A DNA stretch of 64,000 nt from Sequoia sempervirens (lineage: Eukaryota > Streptophyta > Pinopsida > Cupressales > Cupressaceae): NCBI GenBank assembly GCA_007258455.2, contig VDFB02252616.1, forward strand, positions 124,975,760-125,039,759, written 5' to 3'. The position numbers and the translations under genes are program-made. The stretch's first letter is position 1, and every line of letters begins with the position of its first letter. The notes below the pieces were generated by a model that worked only from the letters and a program-made list of their open reading frames with translations, searched no databases and had not been told where the DNA came from. Of this stretch, positions 44,818-57,229 are shown one piece after another.

Positions 44818-46742
44818 CTATTCAAGTGTTCCTAAAGGGTCATCTCTTTGCTTAAGAGTATCCCATATTGCTTCATGATCAACATTACTAAGTTTCCATG
44901 GTTGTTTTTTCTTTGGTCTGGCATGATGCTTCAACAACTTAACATTTGTTGCTATAACAAGGTGGGAATACATGAGAATGGTTTTTTGTTTCTTGTACTC
45001 TTCAAATGTAGGTATGCCATTCTTTCTAATCATGTATGTTTGCAACCGAGTTCCTGCAACCACAACTGAACCTATAGGATACATGAAACCATCATCATCT
45101 TCCATCAATTATGTTAGCTTATGCTTTACTTGAACACATCAAGCCAACCAATAGTTTGATCTCTCTTCATTCCTTTGCAGTGCAACAACTGTAAAAATAT
45201 GTCCTAGTTGTAGTAGATTTGAAAGTAGGTCGTAATCAACTGAACTTTCCATTGTGTCATTTGACATGGATATCGTTTGAGATAAAGGAGTTAGATATTG
45301 TGGTACCAATGTATCCACCCACTCACTTGACTTTCATTGATCCCACTCGCACTGAATACAACTCTGACAAAAACAAGCCAACTCTCGTGTCCAAATGGTC
45401 CATGTGCCTGCATCTGAGCTTTGAAATGAATGAATCTTTGAAGAATCTTTGATTGTATGACAATCCAATCTACCTCCCACTATACCCTCCTCAATGAACC
45501 AAAACAATCTACACACTATTGAATCAAGTCTCCCTCCCTATGACAATGTTGAACTACACCAATCAACTATAAAACATGCATCACTAAATTTTACTCTTGA
45601 ATTCTTCAATTGCTCCTTAACTAGAGCTCTCTTTACACATGCACCTGCTCCATCATGCTCCCCTTTCCCATGTCCAGCTTCAAAAAAACTCCAAATATGA
45701 GGTAGACCCCTCTCTACATGCATTCTACTCAACCAATAAAACATACGAGCATTCTTGAATTGACCTATGCAATTATCTGACCAAATTCGATGTCAGCTCA
45801 ATGCTATATCGTGCTCTTGCAAATACTCAAAAAAAATCTCAAAACAATGTTGGACATACTCAGACTAGTGAGATCTATCATCACTCATATAAAAATGATA
45901 CTCTCTAATTATCTTTCGATCCTCCTCTGTACTATTAGGTGCATGTCTAAACGTTATGTGGACAAAATTAGCAATCTGAATGGAATTGTAATACTGATAT
46001 TGTACCTCATTTTGTGGTTGCAATGTATAGTTTTTTGCAAAATCAACCACTGATATAATAGTGCCAATCAGAAAAGATTCCTTACACATCGTAAATTGTT
46101 GGTCCAACCACTAAGACCTATGACTATGCCTTGCATACTTGTAGAAAAGATTGTCCCAAAGGCAAATAAAATCAGCAACACTCAGACATTCTTTTGTAAA
46201 TCCAACCTACATCTAGAACCTTCACCTCCACTTCGTAAAAGTATATTTCCATTCATTCCCCACATTCTCTCTTTCTCAATGCTTCTTCCACCTGGCGTTT
46301 AGAAACCTCACAGTAATGAGCTGAACAAATCCTCATCAGTTTGTTCACATTTTGAGCACTCTAAATAAACAATCATTTCGGTGGATAAAGCAAACCATCG
46401 CTCTCTAGAACATAAAATAGATCTAGCAAGTCCCTTTGGATTTTGGAAGATGCATTGCACCACACTCTTGCAACATTTCATTAGTATGCAAAGTAGAATG
46501 GATATAGCATAATAGCTCATGGTACATTGAAAACTCCACATGGTATTTGCAACAAGTATTACGAATCTTAAGAGGCACACAATAAAATGGATTCAAACCC
46601 TCAAAAGTCCTTTGCGAAATTTCCATATTTTTATGTGTTTCAATAAAAAATTTAAACAACATTGTTTGGCTTGATTCCAAGAAATTTTTAGGATGTGTTG
46701 TATGGTATCGATTGCCAATTCTCAACTTTAAAACATCCTTTG
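44818..46742 (-). pseudogene. Transposase-like gene, copy B (N-terminus lost in gap)
   Basis: Several frames along the minus strand align in order with copy A (49962-58082): EGLNPFYCVPLKIRNTCCKY with HVEFSMYHELL; DQQFTMCKESFLIGTIISVV and DFAKNYTLQPQNEVQYQYYN; DRKIIREYHFYMSDDRSH; FFEAGHGKGEHDGAGACVKR; CRLFWFIEE with ACFCQSCIQC; and YPIGSVVVAGTRLQTYM with SNVDHEAIWDTLKQRDDPLG. The HGKGEHDG motif is intact here. Stops and frameshifts separate the blocks. The N-terminal third would lie at or beyond the assembly gap at 46743. Conserved order in two copies shows a real protein family. I infer a DDE-type transposase from the acidic residues in SDN and HGKG-x2-D. Confidence 0.7.
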
Positions 46743-46842
46743 NNNNNNNNNNNNNNNNNNNNNNNNNNNNNNNNNNNNNNNNNNNNNNNNNNNNNNNNNN
46801 NNNNNNNNNNNNNNNNNNNNNNNNNNNNNNNNNNNNNNNNNN
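46743..46842. other. Assembly gap (100 N)
   Basis: Exactly 100 N. It cuts the minus-strand transposase-like gene from its N-terminal part and abuts a pyrimidine-rich tract. Confidence 1.
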
Positions 46843-47160
46843 CCTCTCTTAGGGTCTCTCTCTCTCAACCCTCTCCCTCCTACCCCCTCTCCCTCTCTCA
46901 ACCCTCTCCCTCCTACCTCCTCTCCCTCTTTTAGGTCTCTCTCAGTCACTCCCTCTATCTCTCTCCCCTCTACCCTTAATTGTAAACCTCTACCCTTAAA
47001 TCCTCTACCATCTACCCTCTACCCTTAGCCCTTCCCTCCTTTATCTCTCTCTCCTCCCTTCCCTTCTCTCTCTCTCTTATCTCCCTTTCTCTAGTATCTC
47101 CCTCTCTATCTCTCTCTCACTCCCTCTAGCTCTCTCCCTAGTACCCTTTATCCTCTACCC
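46843..47160 (+). repeat. Pyrimidine-rich tract after gap
   Basis: CTCTCTCAACCCTCTCCCTC repeated irregularly, then CCTCTACCCTTA-type units (a 12-18-bp motif) near 46970-47030 and 47140-47165. Same class of low-complexity sequence as at 19185 and 20050. Confidence 0.9.
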
Positions 47161-47201
47161 TATAAATGTACCATCTAAAGCTTAAAAAAACCAAATTTAT
47201 C

Positions 47202-47273
47202 ATAACACGAGTGCATTATTAACTAGTAGAGATATGTCCATTTAGGATTAAATAATGCGCTCACGTTATAACG
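47202..47273. repeat. Short inverted repeat
   Basis: ATAACACGAGTGCATTATT and, 30 bases on, AAATAATGCGCTCACGTTAT are inverted partners (16 of about 19 positions pair by eye). It might be the paired ends of a very small element or of two abutting elements. Confidence 0.5.
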
Positions 47274-47279
47274 AGAGTA

Positions 47280-49199
47280 CATTTTTTTGCACTAAAAATG
47301 GTAAAAAATCACAATATACCCATGATGTCGGCTCACATTCTACATATTCTCCTGGGTTTGCGCATGCTCTGACAAAAAGTAGCTTTTTGGTGATTGAGTG
47401 AAGTGTGCATGCATGATTGTGAGATTCCATCACCTTTTGAATGTTCTTTCCATCACCTTTGCATGAAATAGCAGAGTTTTCACATTGGGAGGCATATAAT
47501 ATCAATTCAAGTTTGAATTACAGTGATAATTGATATACAATTGAAATTTGGAGGGGAACAAGCTTTTGAAGAAGTCAATTTTTTGAGGAGTTTGAGGAAG
47601 AAGCAAAGGCTGCATAATTGGGTAGAACTCCTCTATTTGAAACTTTTCTTTTTTAGGTATGTGAAATATTTGTACATTTTCTTTCATTCTATTATGGCTT
47701 GCTTTCATTTTTTTTGTTTTGCTTATTCCATGTTGATCAAATTGTTTGTTTTTGATGCAATATCAGATTTCCAAGTCACTCAACAACATCATTTCTTTAG
47801 GGAACTTCCTTCCCAAATCAATAAAGAGTAAAAGATCAATTTATACAAAATTTGTCAAATTCATCCAAAACTAATTTTCATTCAACCAAAATCCATTTAT
47901 TTCATTTCAAGTTATAAGGCTATCAATAGTGAATTCACCATCTCCATATAGCAAACCATTTTTAGAATGTGGGCTGACATCAAGGCAAAAATAGTCAAAC
48001 ACCTATGTTCCTTAGACTTGCAATCAAACATCATCCCATCCATTTAAGATATCTTTTCTCAAATCAACACATCCATCATCATATCTTCAATTAAACACCA
48101 TTTGTAACAACAACAAGCAACATTAGTTTAACACTATCACCAGACCTTTAAGATACCAATTTCATCATGTTTTGATTGTAATATTCCAATATATCAATAT
48201 AGACACACTCTGACTACTTTGCATTCAAGACACCATTGCCATATATTGGAAACATATGCCCAAATCATCAAATCTTTCACAATCTACCTTCAAAAAATTA
48301 CCAAGCATAGACACAATTGTGGCATCACAAATGAGACTACTCCCAAGCACTTAACAACATTCCTTTCGATGTTTCTACATATTCTTTGTTTTTAGCAAAC
48401 AATTCCAAATATCTCTAGTAGGCCAACATTCCATCTAATCGGGTGATTCCTTTTCTGTCATAAAGAATTTACACAATCCCAATACAGATTCTCAAGCCTA
48501 TTTTGATACTTTTCAACATACTATAAAAGTTTATACACTTATTTCACAAAACATAGTAGAACCAGCATGTTGTCTATTGGTAAAATCCCTTAAATAGGTC
48601 AATTTATCAAAGCAAGTCATCATAGAACTACTCACTAATCCACCAAACCTAAAAATAGTATTAGGCCATGTGTAGAAACTCACAAATAAACAAGTTTCAA
48701 GATGGGAAACGTCCATCTTGATACATAAAATTAGTAAACACTTGATTATAGGGTGAAAACACACCAACCATGAGGGTTTCTTTAATGAAACATTTGCAAA
48801 ACCTCTACTACTCCGCCCAACAATTGAAACATGCTTCATTATGTCTGCAAATTAGTTTGAAATCATTTCTAAGCTCCTCTACATGTTGTTTCCTCAAACC
48901 CTACTTGAAAACACCATTTTTTTGAATGAGAAAATTCATAATTTTGTTCATGCAATAGTATCCCAACTTCTTATTTCTCTTTACCCCTACCACACACATC
49001 GTCACATTGAAAAGACACTAAATATGATCCATTCCACTGACCTACTAGCCCTACATCAATGGAATGTCTAAGAATCACTTTTTAGACTCTCAAAACAATT
49101 CTAAGGAAACCACAGACCGAGACTTAGGAAACTAAGTTCAAATTAGATTGATTATTTGAATGACAATTCCTACAACTTTCAAGAATGAACGAAGTCTCT
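47280..49199. other. No recognisable gene
   Basis: About 1.9 kb, AT-rich. Short frames at 47523-47831 (plus) and 47266-47505 (minus) carry no known domain. C-rich words such as AAACATCATCCCATCC suggest decayed internal sequence of the LTR-like family that begins at 49664 on the minus strand. Confidence 0.5.
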
Positions 49200-49664
49200 T
49201 TCCCTAACAAGAATCAAATCTTAGAATGCTTGAATCACTATGCAACCTGAAAACAAGAATAGAAAATCTTTCCAAAATAACTAAGTAGAGGTTTTTTTAT
49301 TGATTTTTATGGATTTTTGGGATACAAGATCTTCCTTTCTCAAGCTTACAATTCTTTTTAAAGGTGTCTAAATCAATTGAAATAACTACCTCTTCATCTT
49401 ACTCAACCCATCCTTGCCCTTCCACAAAAAATACTTTTCACCTTCCTGCTTTTGTGCAATTTTGCATTTTTACAATAATTGACAACTTTTGTTATAAAAA
49501 GCAACTTTTCAATAATATCACCCAGTGACCTATTTCATGGTGCGAATACATTGAAATTCATCATTTCATGACCTTCACTCATCATATTTACTTGAACATT
49601 ACAAATTGAACAAATTATCCTTTTGAAGGAATTTCATGACCTAGGTGCTCCTGCACCAGTTTGT
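49200..49664 (-). repeat. Dispersed LTR-like repeat, copy 2
   Basis: On the minus strand it begins TGCAGGAGCACCTAGGTCAT and shares that start with the repeat at 63674 (TGCAGGAACACCTAGGTCAT). Further in, GGATGGGTTGAGTAAGATGA followed by AGAGGTAG and CAAAAGCAGGAAGGTGAAAAG echo copies 1, 3 and 4. Confidence 0.55.
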
Positions 49665-50196
49665 CATGTTACAACCTTACGTTGTTAATGGAAATTTTAA
49701 ATCACACAATTCAATACACTTTCCTATTACATTTTTAAACCACATCTCTTTGAGGAATTTTGTTAAATGTAACAATTGACTTTCAATTTGTGTATACTTC
49801 CAAAGCTTTCATTGAGTTATTTTATCAAACAGTTATACAAACCAACTTTCATTGACTTTCTTTGTGTATGCTTCCAAAGCTTTCATTGAGTTATGCTTCC
49901 AAAGCTTTCAATTAGTTAATTTGATAACTTAGCACTTTTTTCATAGGTAAAATTATTCGGCATGCTGAAGAAATGAAGTGTTAAAAGGAAAAAACTAACA
50001 GATGATCAACTCCAAGCTATCAGAGGTAAAGAGAAAAAAATGGATGAGGGAATATCATGAAAAGCAGAAATTGGGAACGATTGATGAAAACAAGCCAGTT
50101 GAAGAGGAACCTCAACCATCAAAAAGAGAAAATAAATTGGCAGCACAAAGGGCACGAATGTGAAAGGGTCGTGTTAGGGGAGATGTAGATACCATA

Positions 50197-50316
50197 GTTG
50201 GAGACACACCCTCTACCACAAGTGAATACAAAGGGACACCATTAAGCACAAGCGAATATGGAGGGACACCATCTACCACAAGTGAGTATGGTTGGACACC
50301 ATCCACCACATCTGAA
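50197..50316 (+). repeat. 30-bp coding repeat, four copies
   Basis: Four consecutive 30-base units (GGGACACCATCTACCACAAG plus 10) encode G-T-P-S-T-T-S-E-Y-G variants in the N-terminal linker of the transposase-like protein. A disordered Ser/Thr-rich spacer is likely. Confidence 0.85.
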
Positions 50317-53037
50317 GTTGAGAGTGCATCATCACTCGGAGTTGAGGAACAAGGTATGTCTTCTATTCCACCCTCGATCGAAGGTATGCAATCTAGCCCA
50401 CCTCAATTAAATATTGATGAAATTGCTAATGTTGAGATGTATGTACCTAAGAGAAAACCACCTAGAATTTTGCATAGAAAGCCAAAGTTTTTGATAAATA
50501 TTGATGAGGATATTTTGCAACACATGGAAGGTAAGATTCTAGAATGCACTTGTAGAAGATATGTTGATAAGATTTGGAAATTTTTCTTTGAAAGGCTAAA
50601 TGAGACTACAAGATGTCAACTATTTGTTCAAATGATGCGGGGTTTAAAGTATAGAAACATCATGAAGACTCTTGGGTTGAGAACATCAAATGCATCAAGT
50701 GAAAACACTATTGTGAAGAATCTAATTGATGCTTATGACAGTGTGGGTAAGACCTCACTCTCAAAGGATAGTAATTTCACCTGATGTGTCATCAACTTTG
50801 GTAAGATATCAAACAAAGAGATCTCACCTCATTAAAAAGACAAGTGAACAAATGGGAATTAGGAGAAAAAATTTATCAAAAGTTGTTCAAAGGTGACAAA
50901 GAATTGAGGGCACCAATTCAAATGAATTATGGGCATTCTCAAGGAGACTGCCACACAGAGATAAAAAAGTTGTTGAAGCATTGAGAACACTAATTGAAGA
51001 TTATTGGAAGAATAATACAAGGCCATCTCTGAATCAAAGGGATGTCATAAGAAGGAGAATCGGTAGTTGAAAACGTGAGCCACATCCAAAGCATTTTTTG
51101 GATATGACTCAAACCCAATTTTTTCATAAATTTCAAAATTATTATCCTCAAATTAGTATTTCTCAAAGATTTTTTGAAATGATTAAACCTTTTTATGTCA
51201 AGATAAATCACACATGCACTACTTGTTTCTATAAACTACATATTGAATTCTCTAACAATTATGATCTTTATCATTCTATATGTTTAGATTTGCATACTAA
51301 TGATGTTTTGTAGGATTGTGGCATAGAAGCCCCACCAAAATCTTCAAGAGAGTTCTTATCAAAAAAATTATGTGAAATAGAGGATGGCCAAATATTCTAT
51401 AGGACAGCATGCTTGGATGGTTCATGCGAGCATTGTGGTGGCTTGCAACGAATGCTAGTGTGTCAACATATGGAAAGCACATATGAGGCGAGACAAAAAC
51501 TAGTAGATTTCAGGAAGTATAAAACAGTGGAATATGCTACAAAAGATGGGTCTGAAGCAAAAAGGTGTGATTTGGTTATTCAAAAGATTCCAATGTATCA
51601 GTTCATGTCCATGTTTCGTGAGAATCTAGTGTATGAGTATGCAAGGCATACCCATAGAGCCTGATGGTTGGACACACAATTCAAGCTATACAAGGACACC
51701 TTTCCACTTGGCAGCATAGTATCAGTGGTTGACTTTGCAGAGAACTACACTCTACAGCCATAGCGTGAGGTGCAATCACAGTATTACAACTCCACACAGG
51801 TTTTGATATTTGTGCACATAGCATTCATACATGCAGCTGACAGTACAGAGGATAAAAGGAAGGTATTGAGGGAGTATCACTTTTATATTAGTGATGATCG
51901 TACACATTCTCCAAAGTTCGTGCAAGGTTGCTTCCAGATGTTCTACAATCATTTGGCTCAGAGGGGCATATCATACAATTGGCATATAATATGGTCAGAT
52001 AATTATGCAGCACAGTTCAAAAACACATGCATGTTCTACTGGTTGTGTAGGATGCATCTCACTACATGTATTCAACATATGTGGAACTTTTGTGAGGCCG
52101 AACATGGAAAGGGGGAGCATGACAGTGCAGGAGCATGCGTTAAAAGAGCATTAGCATGAGAAGAGTTAAAGTATAAAGAAAGTGCACAATTGACAAATGC
52201 AAGATCAATCGTCAAGTGCTGTAATGGTTCGATGTGTCTAGGTAATGAAGGTATGTCTTTAGTTTGTAGATTTTTTTGGTTGATGGATGATACTAATATT
52301 GGACCATATGAGGATTGTTGTACACTAACAAGATCGAGTGAGTTGCACTCTTTCCTTAGCTCAAATGTAGGTTCATGGAGTATCGATACACGTAAGATGG
52401 CATGCTTTTGTTCTTCATGTACAATGCAAACCTGGAATTATTGTGAGTCAGAGGAGTGGGTTGAAAAATGGTTGAAAAGTTATCTTAGCCCACTTCACAC
52501 GTATCGCCCTCCGATGGCATTGGAACTAACATAGATGGAATCATCGATCGACTTTGACCATGTATCGGATCTAGTTCAACCAGGTAATATATCTACTTGC
52601 TTAGTATTTAAAATTCCATATTGTTATCTTACTTTGTACTGTATTCATAATGTTGACTAATTTCAAGAGATATGTCGCACATATAAATTCAAGGCATGTT
52701 TATGCAGTTATTGCAGATGAAGACAACGAAGAGGGTACAAACTATTACTTGTGTCGTTGTGTTGAGGCAAAAAAGAAATTGGAAGCCCCAATTATAAATG
52801 GAGAAAACATTGAATACCCTACAGGCTAAGTTGTTGTTACTGGAACATGGCTAAGAAGGTACCCACATAAGAGTGTTAAACATTGGTTGTTTGAGGAATT
52901 TGACATGCATCGTAAGATTCTTCATTACTCAAACCTTGTCATGGCATCCAATGTTTGTTTGAGAAAATATGGGGTAGACCTTTGAACAAGACCTTGTGGA
53001 AGGTCTGTGAGTCTGACCATGAGGCAATACTTGACAC

Positions 53038-53511
53038 TATTGGTGTAATTAAATGTATTGTACCTTGTCCTAGGTCATGATTACACCTTAGTTAAGTTTA
53101 CTTAGGGATCACATAATAGGTTGTTGGAGATTTTCCACTTTTGGTGGACTTGACATGTCATTACCACATCACTTCCACCTTTTGTGAACACATCATGTGA
53201 TATCTCTCCACCTTTTGTGGGTGATCCACCTTTTGTGGAGATTATCACATTATCCTTTCCCACTTTAGGTGGAGTGATAACTTTTCATTGTTGTCTCATG
53301 TCATAAGATTATGACACTTGTCATAATCTTATGCCCTCCTATGTTCTCACCTTGGCTATATAACCAAGGGGTCTCCTATGTACATTTGTACTGCATCTCA
53401 CATTATTAACATTGAATATAGTTTATTCTTGTCATATTATTTTCTCTCTCTTTTGTGCTTTCTATTAGGCCTCTAGATCTTGGGTGGCTACCTTCATAGC
53501 CAATTCTTACA
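53038..53511 (+). repeat. 5' LTR of the gag-only copia element
   Basis: Pairs with 57567-58037 along its length. It contains four copies of the word CCACCTTTTGTGG or CCACTTTTGGTGG and an inverted pair (CATAAGATTATGACACTTGT with CATAATCTTATG), then a TATA-like GGCTATATAACC near 53350 followed by the probable transcription start. Ends ATTCTTACA. The first base pair of the LTR is changed (TA for TG). Confidence 0.9.
53344..53362 (+). promoter_or_regulatory. TATA-like box in LTR
   Basis: CTTGGCTATATAACCAAGG is itself an inverted repeat (CTTGG...CCAAG) with a TATA core. The same sequence is in the 3' LTR near 57880. Position within the LTR fits the U3/R border. Confidence 0.6.
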
Positions 53512-53523
53512 TGGTATCAGAGT
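53512..53523 (+). other. Primer-binding site (initiator Met tRNA)
   Basis: TGGTATCAGAGT directly follows the LTR end ACA, the standard plant copia site complementary to initiator tRNA-Met. Confidence 0.88.
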
Positions 53524-55092
53524 TATTGGAGTGCCTTTGGTTAGTCATTTGAAAAGTGGTGTATTTTCAAATATGTGTTGCAGCAGCATTTTGGAGCATC
53601 CTACGCCAAATCTGAGCCCACCATTGAGTTTGAGAGGCTGTTTTCAATCAAGATTGCCTTTCGTTTTGTTGAAATCAGATATCGGGAGCTCCAGATCTGA
53701 AAATTTTGCCAATTTGGGTATTTTTCTCAATTTTTTGAATTTTTCTATAGTTTTGAAAAAAATATTTTTTGGAAAAATTCAATTTTCACACTCCAGTTCT
53801 TTGTCAAAATATTTTACAGAAATTGTAAATTTTGAAATTTTTTAAAAATTGTCTTTTGATTTTTGATTTTTATAAATCAAAAATCAAAATTTTGTATAAC
53901 TCAAAAATTGTAATGTTTTTGATTTTTATAAATAAAAAAAAAATTAAAATCAAAAATCAAAATCAAAAAAAAAATTCGGCAGTATTTTTTGAATTGTATT
54001 CAGTTTTTTATTATTAAAAAAAAATCAAAAAAAATCAAAATTGTATTTCATTTTGATTTTATTGGCCACGGTACATAGTACCGCAGACCTGTGAAGGCAG
54101 GGTACTGGTGTACCCGTCGACTCCACCACCATCCACCACATGGCCTATCGGTCGCGGCCCGGCAGCCTCCATATCCGGCAGTGGTCGGCTTAAACAATTT
54201 CTGGCATATATCAAAATTCTCTGGCGACCTTCATCAATGTCGGCATCCTCTATAGAAATCCAGCGAGAATATTCCAAAAAGATTCCAGAGACGACTACAG
54301 AATATTCTGTCAAAGTAAAAGCATATTTCGGCGAGACACTACGGAACGTGGCCGTCAAATTTAGTCATACAGATCTATGTGACGGCCAAATGACCATCAA
54401 TTTTAAGATTGTGATATAATGATGTTAGCATGCGTCAGGATGATGTTAGCTGTTTTCAAAAAAAAATTGCCCCCCTCTCCAATGAAGTTTTTGATTTTGC
54501 AGTCTGACTTCAGAGCTTCATATCTCACCCATTTTTGCTCCTTTTTTCAAGAATTTTTTTTTGATTTGGGATAATTTTTTGTGTACTTTGCAGTGATGTA
54601 CTTGGTTTCTAATTTTTGTTGATAGATTTTTCAAATTTTTAGTTTCTCAACACTGTACCTGTCTTGTCACCATTTATGCAACTTCTGAGGCTTCATTCAA
54701 GCTCATATGAACTCCTTGTCAGGTGCCATTTTTTTGAAAGTGCATGATTTTTTGTCTACTTCTTGAATCTGTAGTCAGTTTGAAGTGATCTTGAGTGGAT
54801 TTTGTACTTTCAGCATATGGTCTTTTTTGGCCTATTTGGCACTTGTATTGCATAGATCTGAATCTAGGTCTTTGCTTCATTGTTCTAGTCTGTTATCAGC
54901 CTATTTTTGCAAGTTGTAAATTAGAAATCATAAGCCCACTTAGCCAAGTTGCAAGTGGTATATTGTACACACACTGCATTATAAAGTGTCGAAATCATCT
55001 ATTTGTGGGGGGGTACTTTGATTGAGTGAATTTGGGGGGGTGTATCTTGTGTGATTTTTCATATTTTCTCTCTTGTGCTCTTTCATTCCATC
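53524..55092 (+). other. Leader of gag-only copia element
   Basis: Starts with moderately AT-rich sequence and passes through an extremely A/T-rich hairpin zone (53740-54060; a perfect 16-bp stem with 4-base loop at 53854-53889). A markedly more GC-rich 360-bp block (54062-54420) contains CGGCAGTGGTCGGC and TCGGTCGCGGCCCGGC. It then returns to T-rich DNA up to the gag start. Both strands of the GC-rich block have open frames of about 100 codons without known domain. Confidence 0.6.
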
Positions 55093-56361
55093 ATGGTTTC
55101 ATTTAAAGTTCCACTCTTAACTGCACATAATTATGGTACATGGAAAGTACGTGCATGGAGTAAACTAATGGAAAAAGGTTTAATTTACTACATTGATGGA
55201 ACCATAACTGCACCTTCAGATCCTAAGGTAGATCCAACAACATATATGGATTGGCTCACTAAAACTTCTATGGCATTGGGTAGACTAAGAAAGTTCATTT
55301 CAGATGATCTTATTTTCCATGTTGATAAATGTACTACAGCTAAGGAAGCTTGGGATAAGCTTGTTTCTTTGTATGGTAAGGTTGATAAGGTTAAGGGATA
55401 TAAACTTGAACATGATCTCTTAAGCCTTGATCCCAAGGATTTTGATACAATTCAGGATTATGTCACTAAGGCAACTAAACTAAGAGTACAACTAAAAGAT
55501 TGTGGTATTGAAAAAGAGGATGATCAATTGGTCTTCAACTTGTTGGATAAACTTCTAGTTGAGTATGCAGCCTTTGTTTCAAGTTTTCAGACTCAAAGAT
55601 TGACAATAAGTAACTTCACAACACCATCTTTTGAGGCTCTCACAAATATTTTGATTCTTGAGCAAAATAAGTTGATGAAAATGGGCATTCTAAAGTCTTC
55701 AACCTCAAAAGCATTGGTGGTCAATCATGGAAACAATAAGCAAGGCAAAGGAAAGGACCAAAAGCAATCTTCCCCAAAGCCACAAGGAGAGAACAAACAA
55801 TCCACTCCTCCACAACAAGGCTCAAATTCATCTTCTTCAAAGAAGTACAATAATTCAAACAAGAGGGAGCAACCAACATGTGCATATTGCAAAAGGATTG
55901 GTCATGATGAGTATTGTTGTCATGTTAAGCAAATTGATGAGTTGAAACATATCCTTAAGAAGAACAACATCAACTTGCCAGCTGCATATCAAGAGAAGGA
56001 CTCATCCCCTTCCACTTCTTCTAAGGAAAAAGGAACAACTCTTATGGCAACAACATCTAGCTCATCTCCTTCTTCTTCATCTCAACATGAGAAATATAAG
56101 GGGCAAGCATTTCTTTCTTTTGCAGATTCCAACTCAAATAGGTGGATCCTTGATTCAAGAGCTTCACATCATATGACTTCGTCCAAGGATATGTTCTCTT
56201 CATTTGATTCTTGTTCATCACCACCCATTTTTATGGCCAACAACACTTCTTTGGCAGTTTGTGGGAAGGGGTCTATTGGCATTGAAGGTGGAGCATTTAA
56301 TGATGTTTTTTGTGCCTACTTTGTCAAGGAACATCCTTTCCATCTATCAGATTACACATAG
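55093..56361 (+). CDS. Copia Gag fused to protease remnant, intact frame
   Basis: 422 codons from the ATG at 55093 (MVSFKVPLLTAHNYGTWKVR, the normal Gag N-terminus; an upstream ATG at 55051 adds 14 hydrophobic residues). UBN2-type capsid: AWDKLVSLYGKVDKV, LLSLDPKDFDTIQDYVTK, LLDKLLVEYAAFVSSF. A Gln/Ser/Lys-rich linker leads to a zinc knuckle CAYCKRIGHDEYCC (about residues 262-275) with all four ligands C-x2-C-x4-H-x4-C. The protease active site reads LDSRASHHM; the catalytic D-S-G is D-S-R, so the protease should be dead. Gag itself may still make particles that package element RNA. The frame ends in LSDYT after a frameshift relative to the downstream pre-integrase segment. Confidence 0.85.
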   Translation: MVSFKVPLLTAHNYGTWKVRAWSKLMEKGLIYYIDGTITAPSDPKVDPTTYMDWLTKTSMALGRLRKFISDDLIFHVDKCTTAKEAWDKLVSLYGKVDKVKGYKLEHDLLSLDPKDFDTIQDYVTKATKLRVQLKDCGIEKEDDQLVFNLLDKLLVEYAAFVSSFQTQRLTISNFTTPSFEALTNILILEQNKLMKMGILKSSTSKALVVNHGNNKQGKGKDQKQSSPKPQGENKQSTPPQQGSNSSSSKKYNNSNKREQPTCAYCKRIGHDEYCCHVKQIDELKHILKKNNINLPAAYQEKDSSPSTSSKEKGTTLMATTSSSSPSSSSQHEKYKGQAFLSFADSNSNRWILDSRASHHMTSSKDMFSSFDSCSSPPIFMANNTSLAVCGKGSIGIEGGAFNDVFCAYFVKEHPFHLSDYT

Positions 56362-57229
56362 CGGTTCAGGAAAGAGTGTAGAGTTCACACCAAATTTTGT
56401 CATTGTTCAGGATTTGCATAGCAGGGCTCTTGTTGCAATTGGGGAGGTTGATAATCATTCTTGGTTCTACACCTTCTCATATTTTGCTCCTATTGATGAT
56501 TCAATTCACCCTAGTGTGGACACACTTGAGGAGATTGAGTATGGTTACTTGAATCTTGGAGTGCTCTCTACTCCTGAGGTTCTTGAGCCTATTGTTGATA
56601 CTCCATCTCCTACATTGACTGATGTACCTGATGATACTTGTGTTCTGATAGTTTCAATGCCTTGTGATTCAGTGCAACAGTGTATACCTTGTCTTCCAGC
56701 AGCAGCTTCATGGGATGACTACTTGACAAACATTAGCAGTTTGTTTGTGGAGTCCTACATTGTAGATTTGGGGGACACATTTGATTGCATACATATTCTC
56801 TTTGATGAAGGTGATTCTTCTTCAGTTGTTGCGAGGGAACACTTTGACCCTCCTCTACATGATCAGTCTTTTGAGGTTGATGTAATTGTGGATGCATATG
56901 TATAGTAGTTGGAGGAGGCAACTTTCTCTCTTGAGGAGACATCATCTTTGGAGTATGTTCTACCTTCATCCTTGCTAGATCTTGAGTTGTCTTTTTCAGC
57001 AGATGAGAGTGTTGTTGCAAAGGGGTTTTCACAGTTTCCAGGAGGTGACTACATTGCAGCTTCACATGGTTTGGGAAGGGCATCTTTCGGCATCAACACA
57101 AGGACATTTGAGCAGATTTCAGAGACTTCTTACATTTTGAGGGTTCTTCCTTCTTCACTTGTGGATTGGGGAGACTTCATTCATACACCTTTGGGCTTTT
57201 TTCTTCCTAAGGGGAGGAACGTTGTTTGA
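56310..57229 (+). pseudogene. Pre-integrase and RT remnants, rearranged
   Basis: A second frame resumes with LSRNILSIYQITHSGSGKSV and VDNHSWFYTFSYFAP, the copia linker that normally precedes the integrase zinc finger. Instead of integrase, an acidic, Pro/Ser-rich stretch follows (LGVLSTPEVLEPIVDTPSPT). After a TAG (56903) a 106-codon frame contains VVAKGFSQFPGGDY, a small relic of the start of copia RT (family: LVAKGFSQ-x-x-G-x-DY). So a deletion or recombination joined pre-integrase sequence to RT debris. No catalytic pol domain remains. Confidence 0.6.

Noticed and set aside
47523..47831. 102-codon ORF as N-terminus of transposase-like copy B
   Set aside because: Wrong strand for copy B and no similarity to the N-terminal part of copy A.
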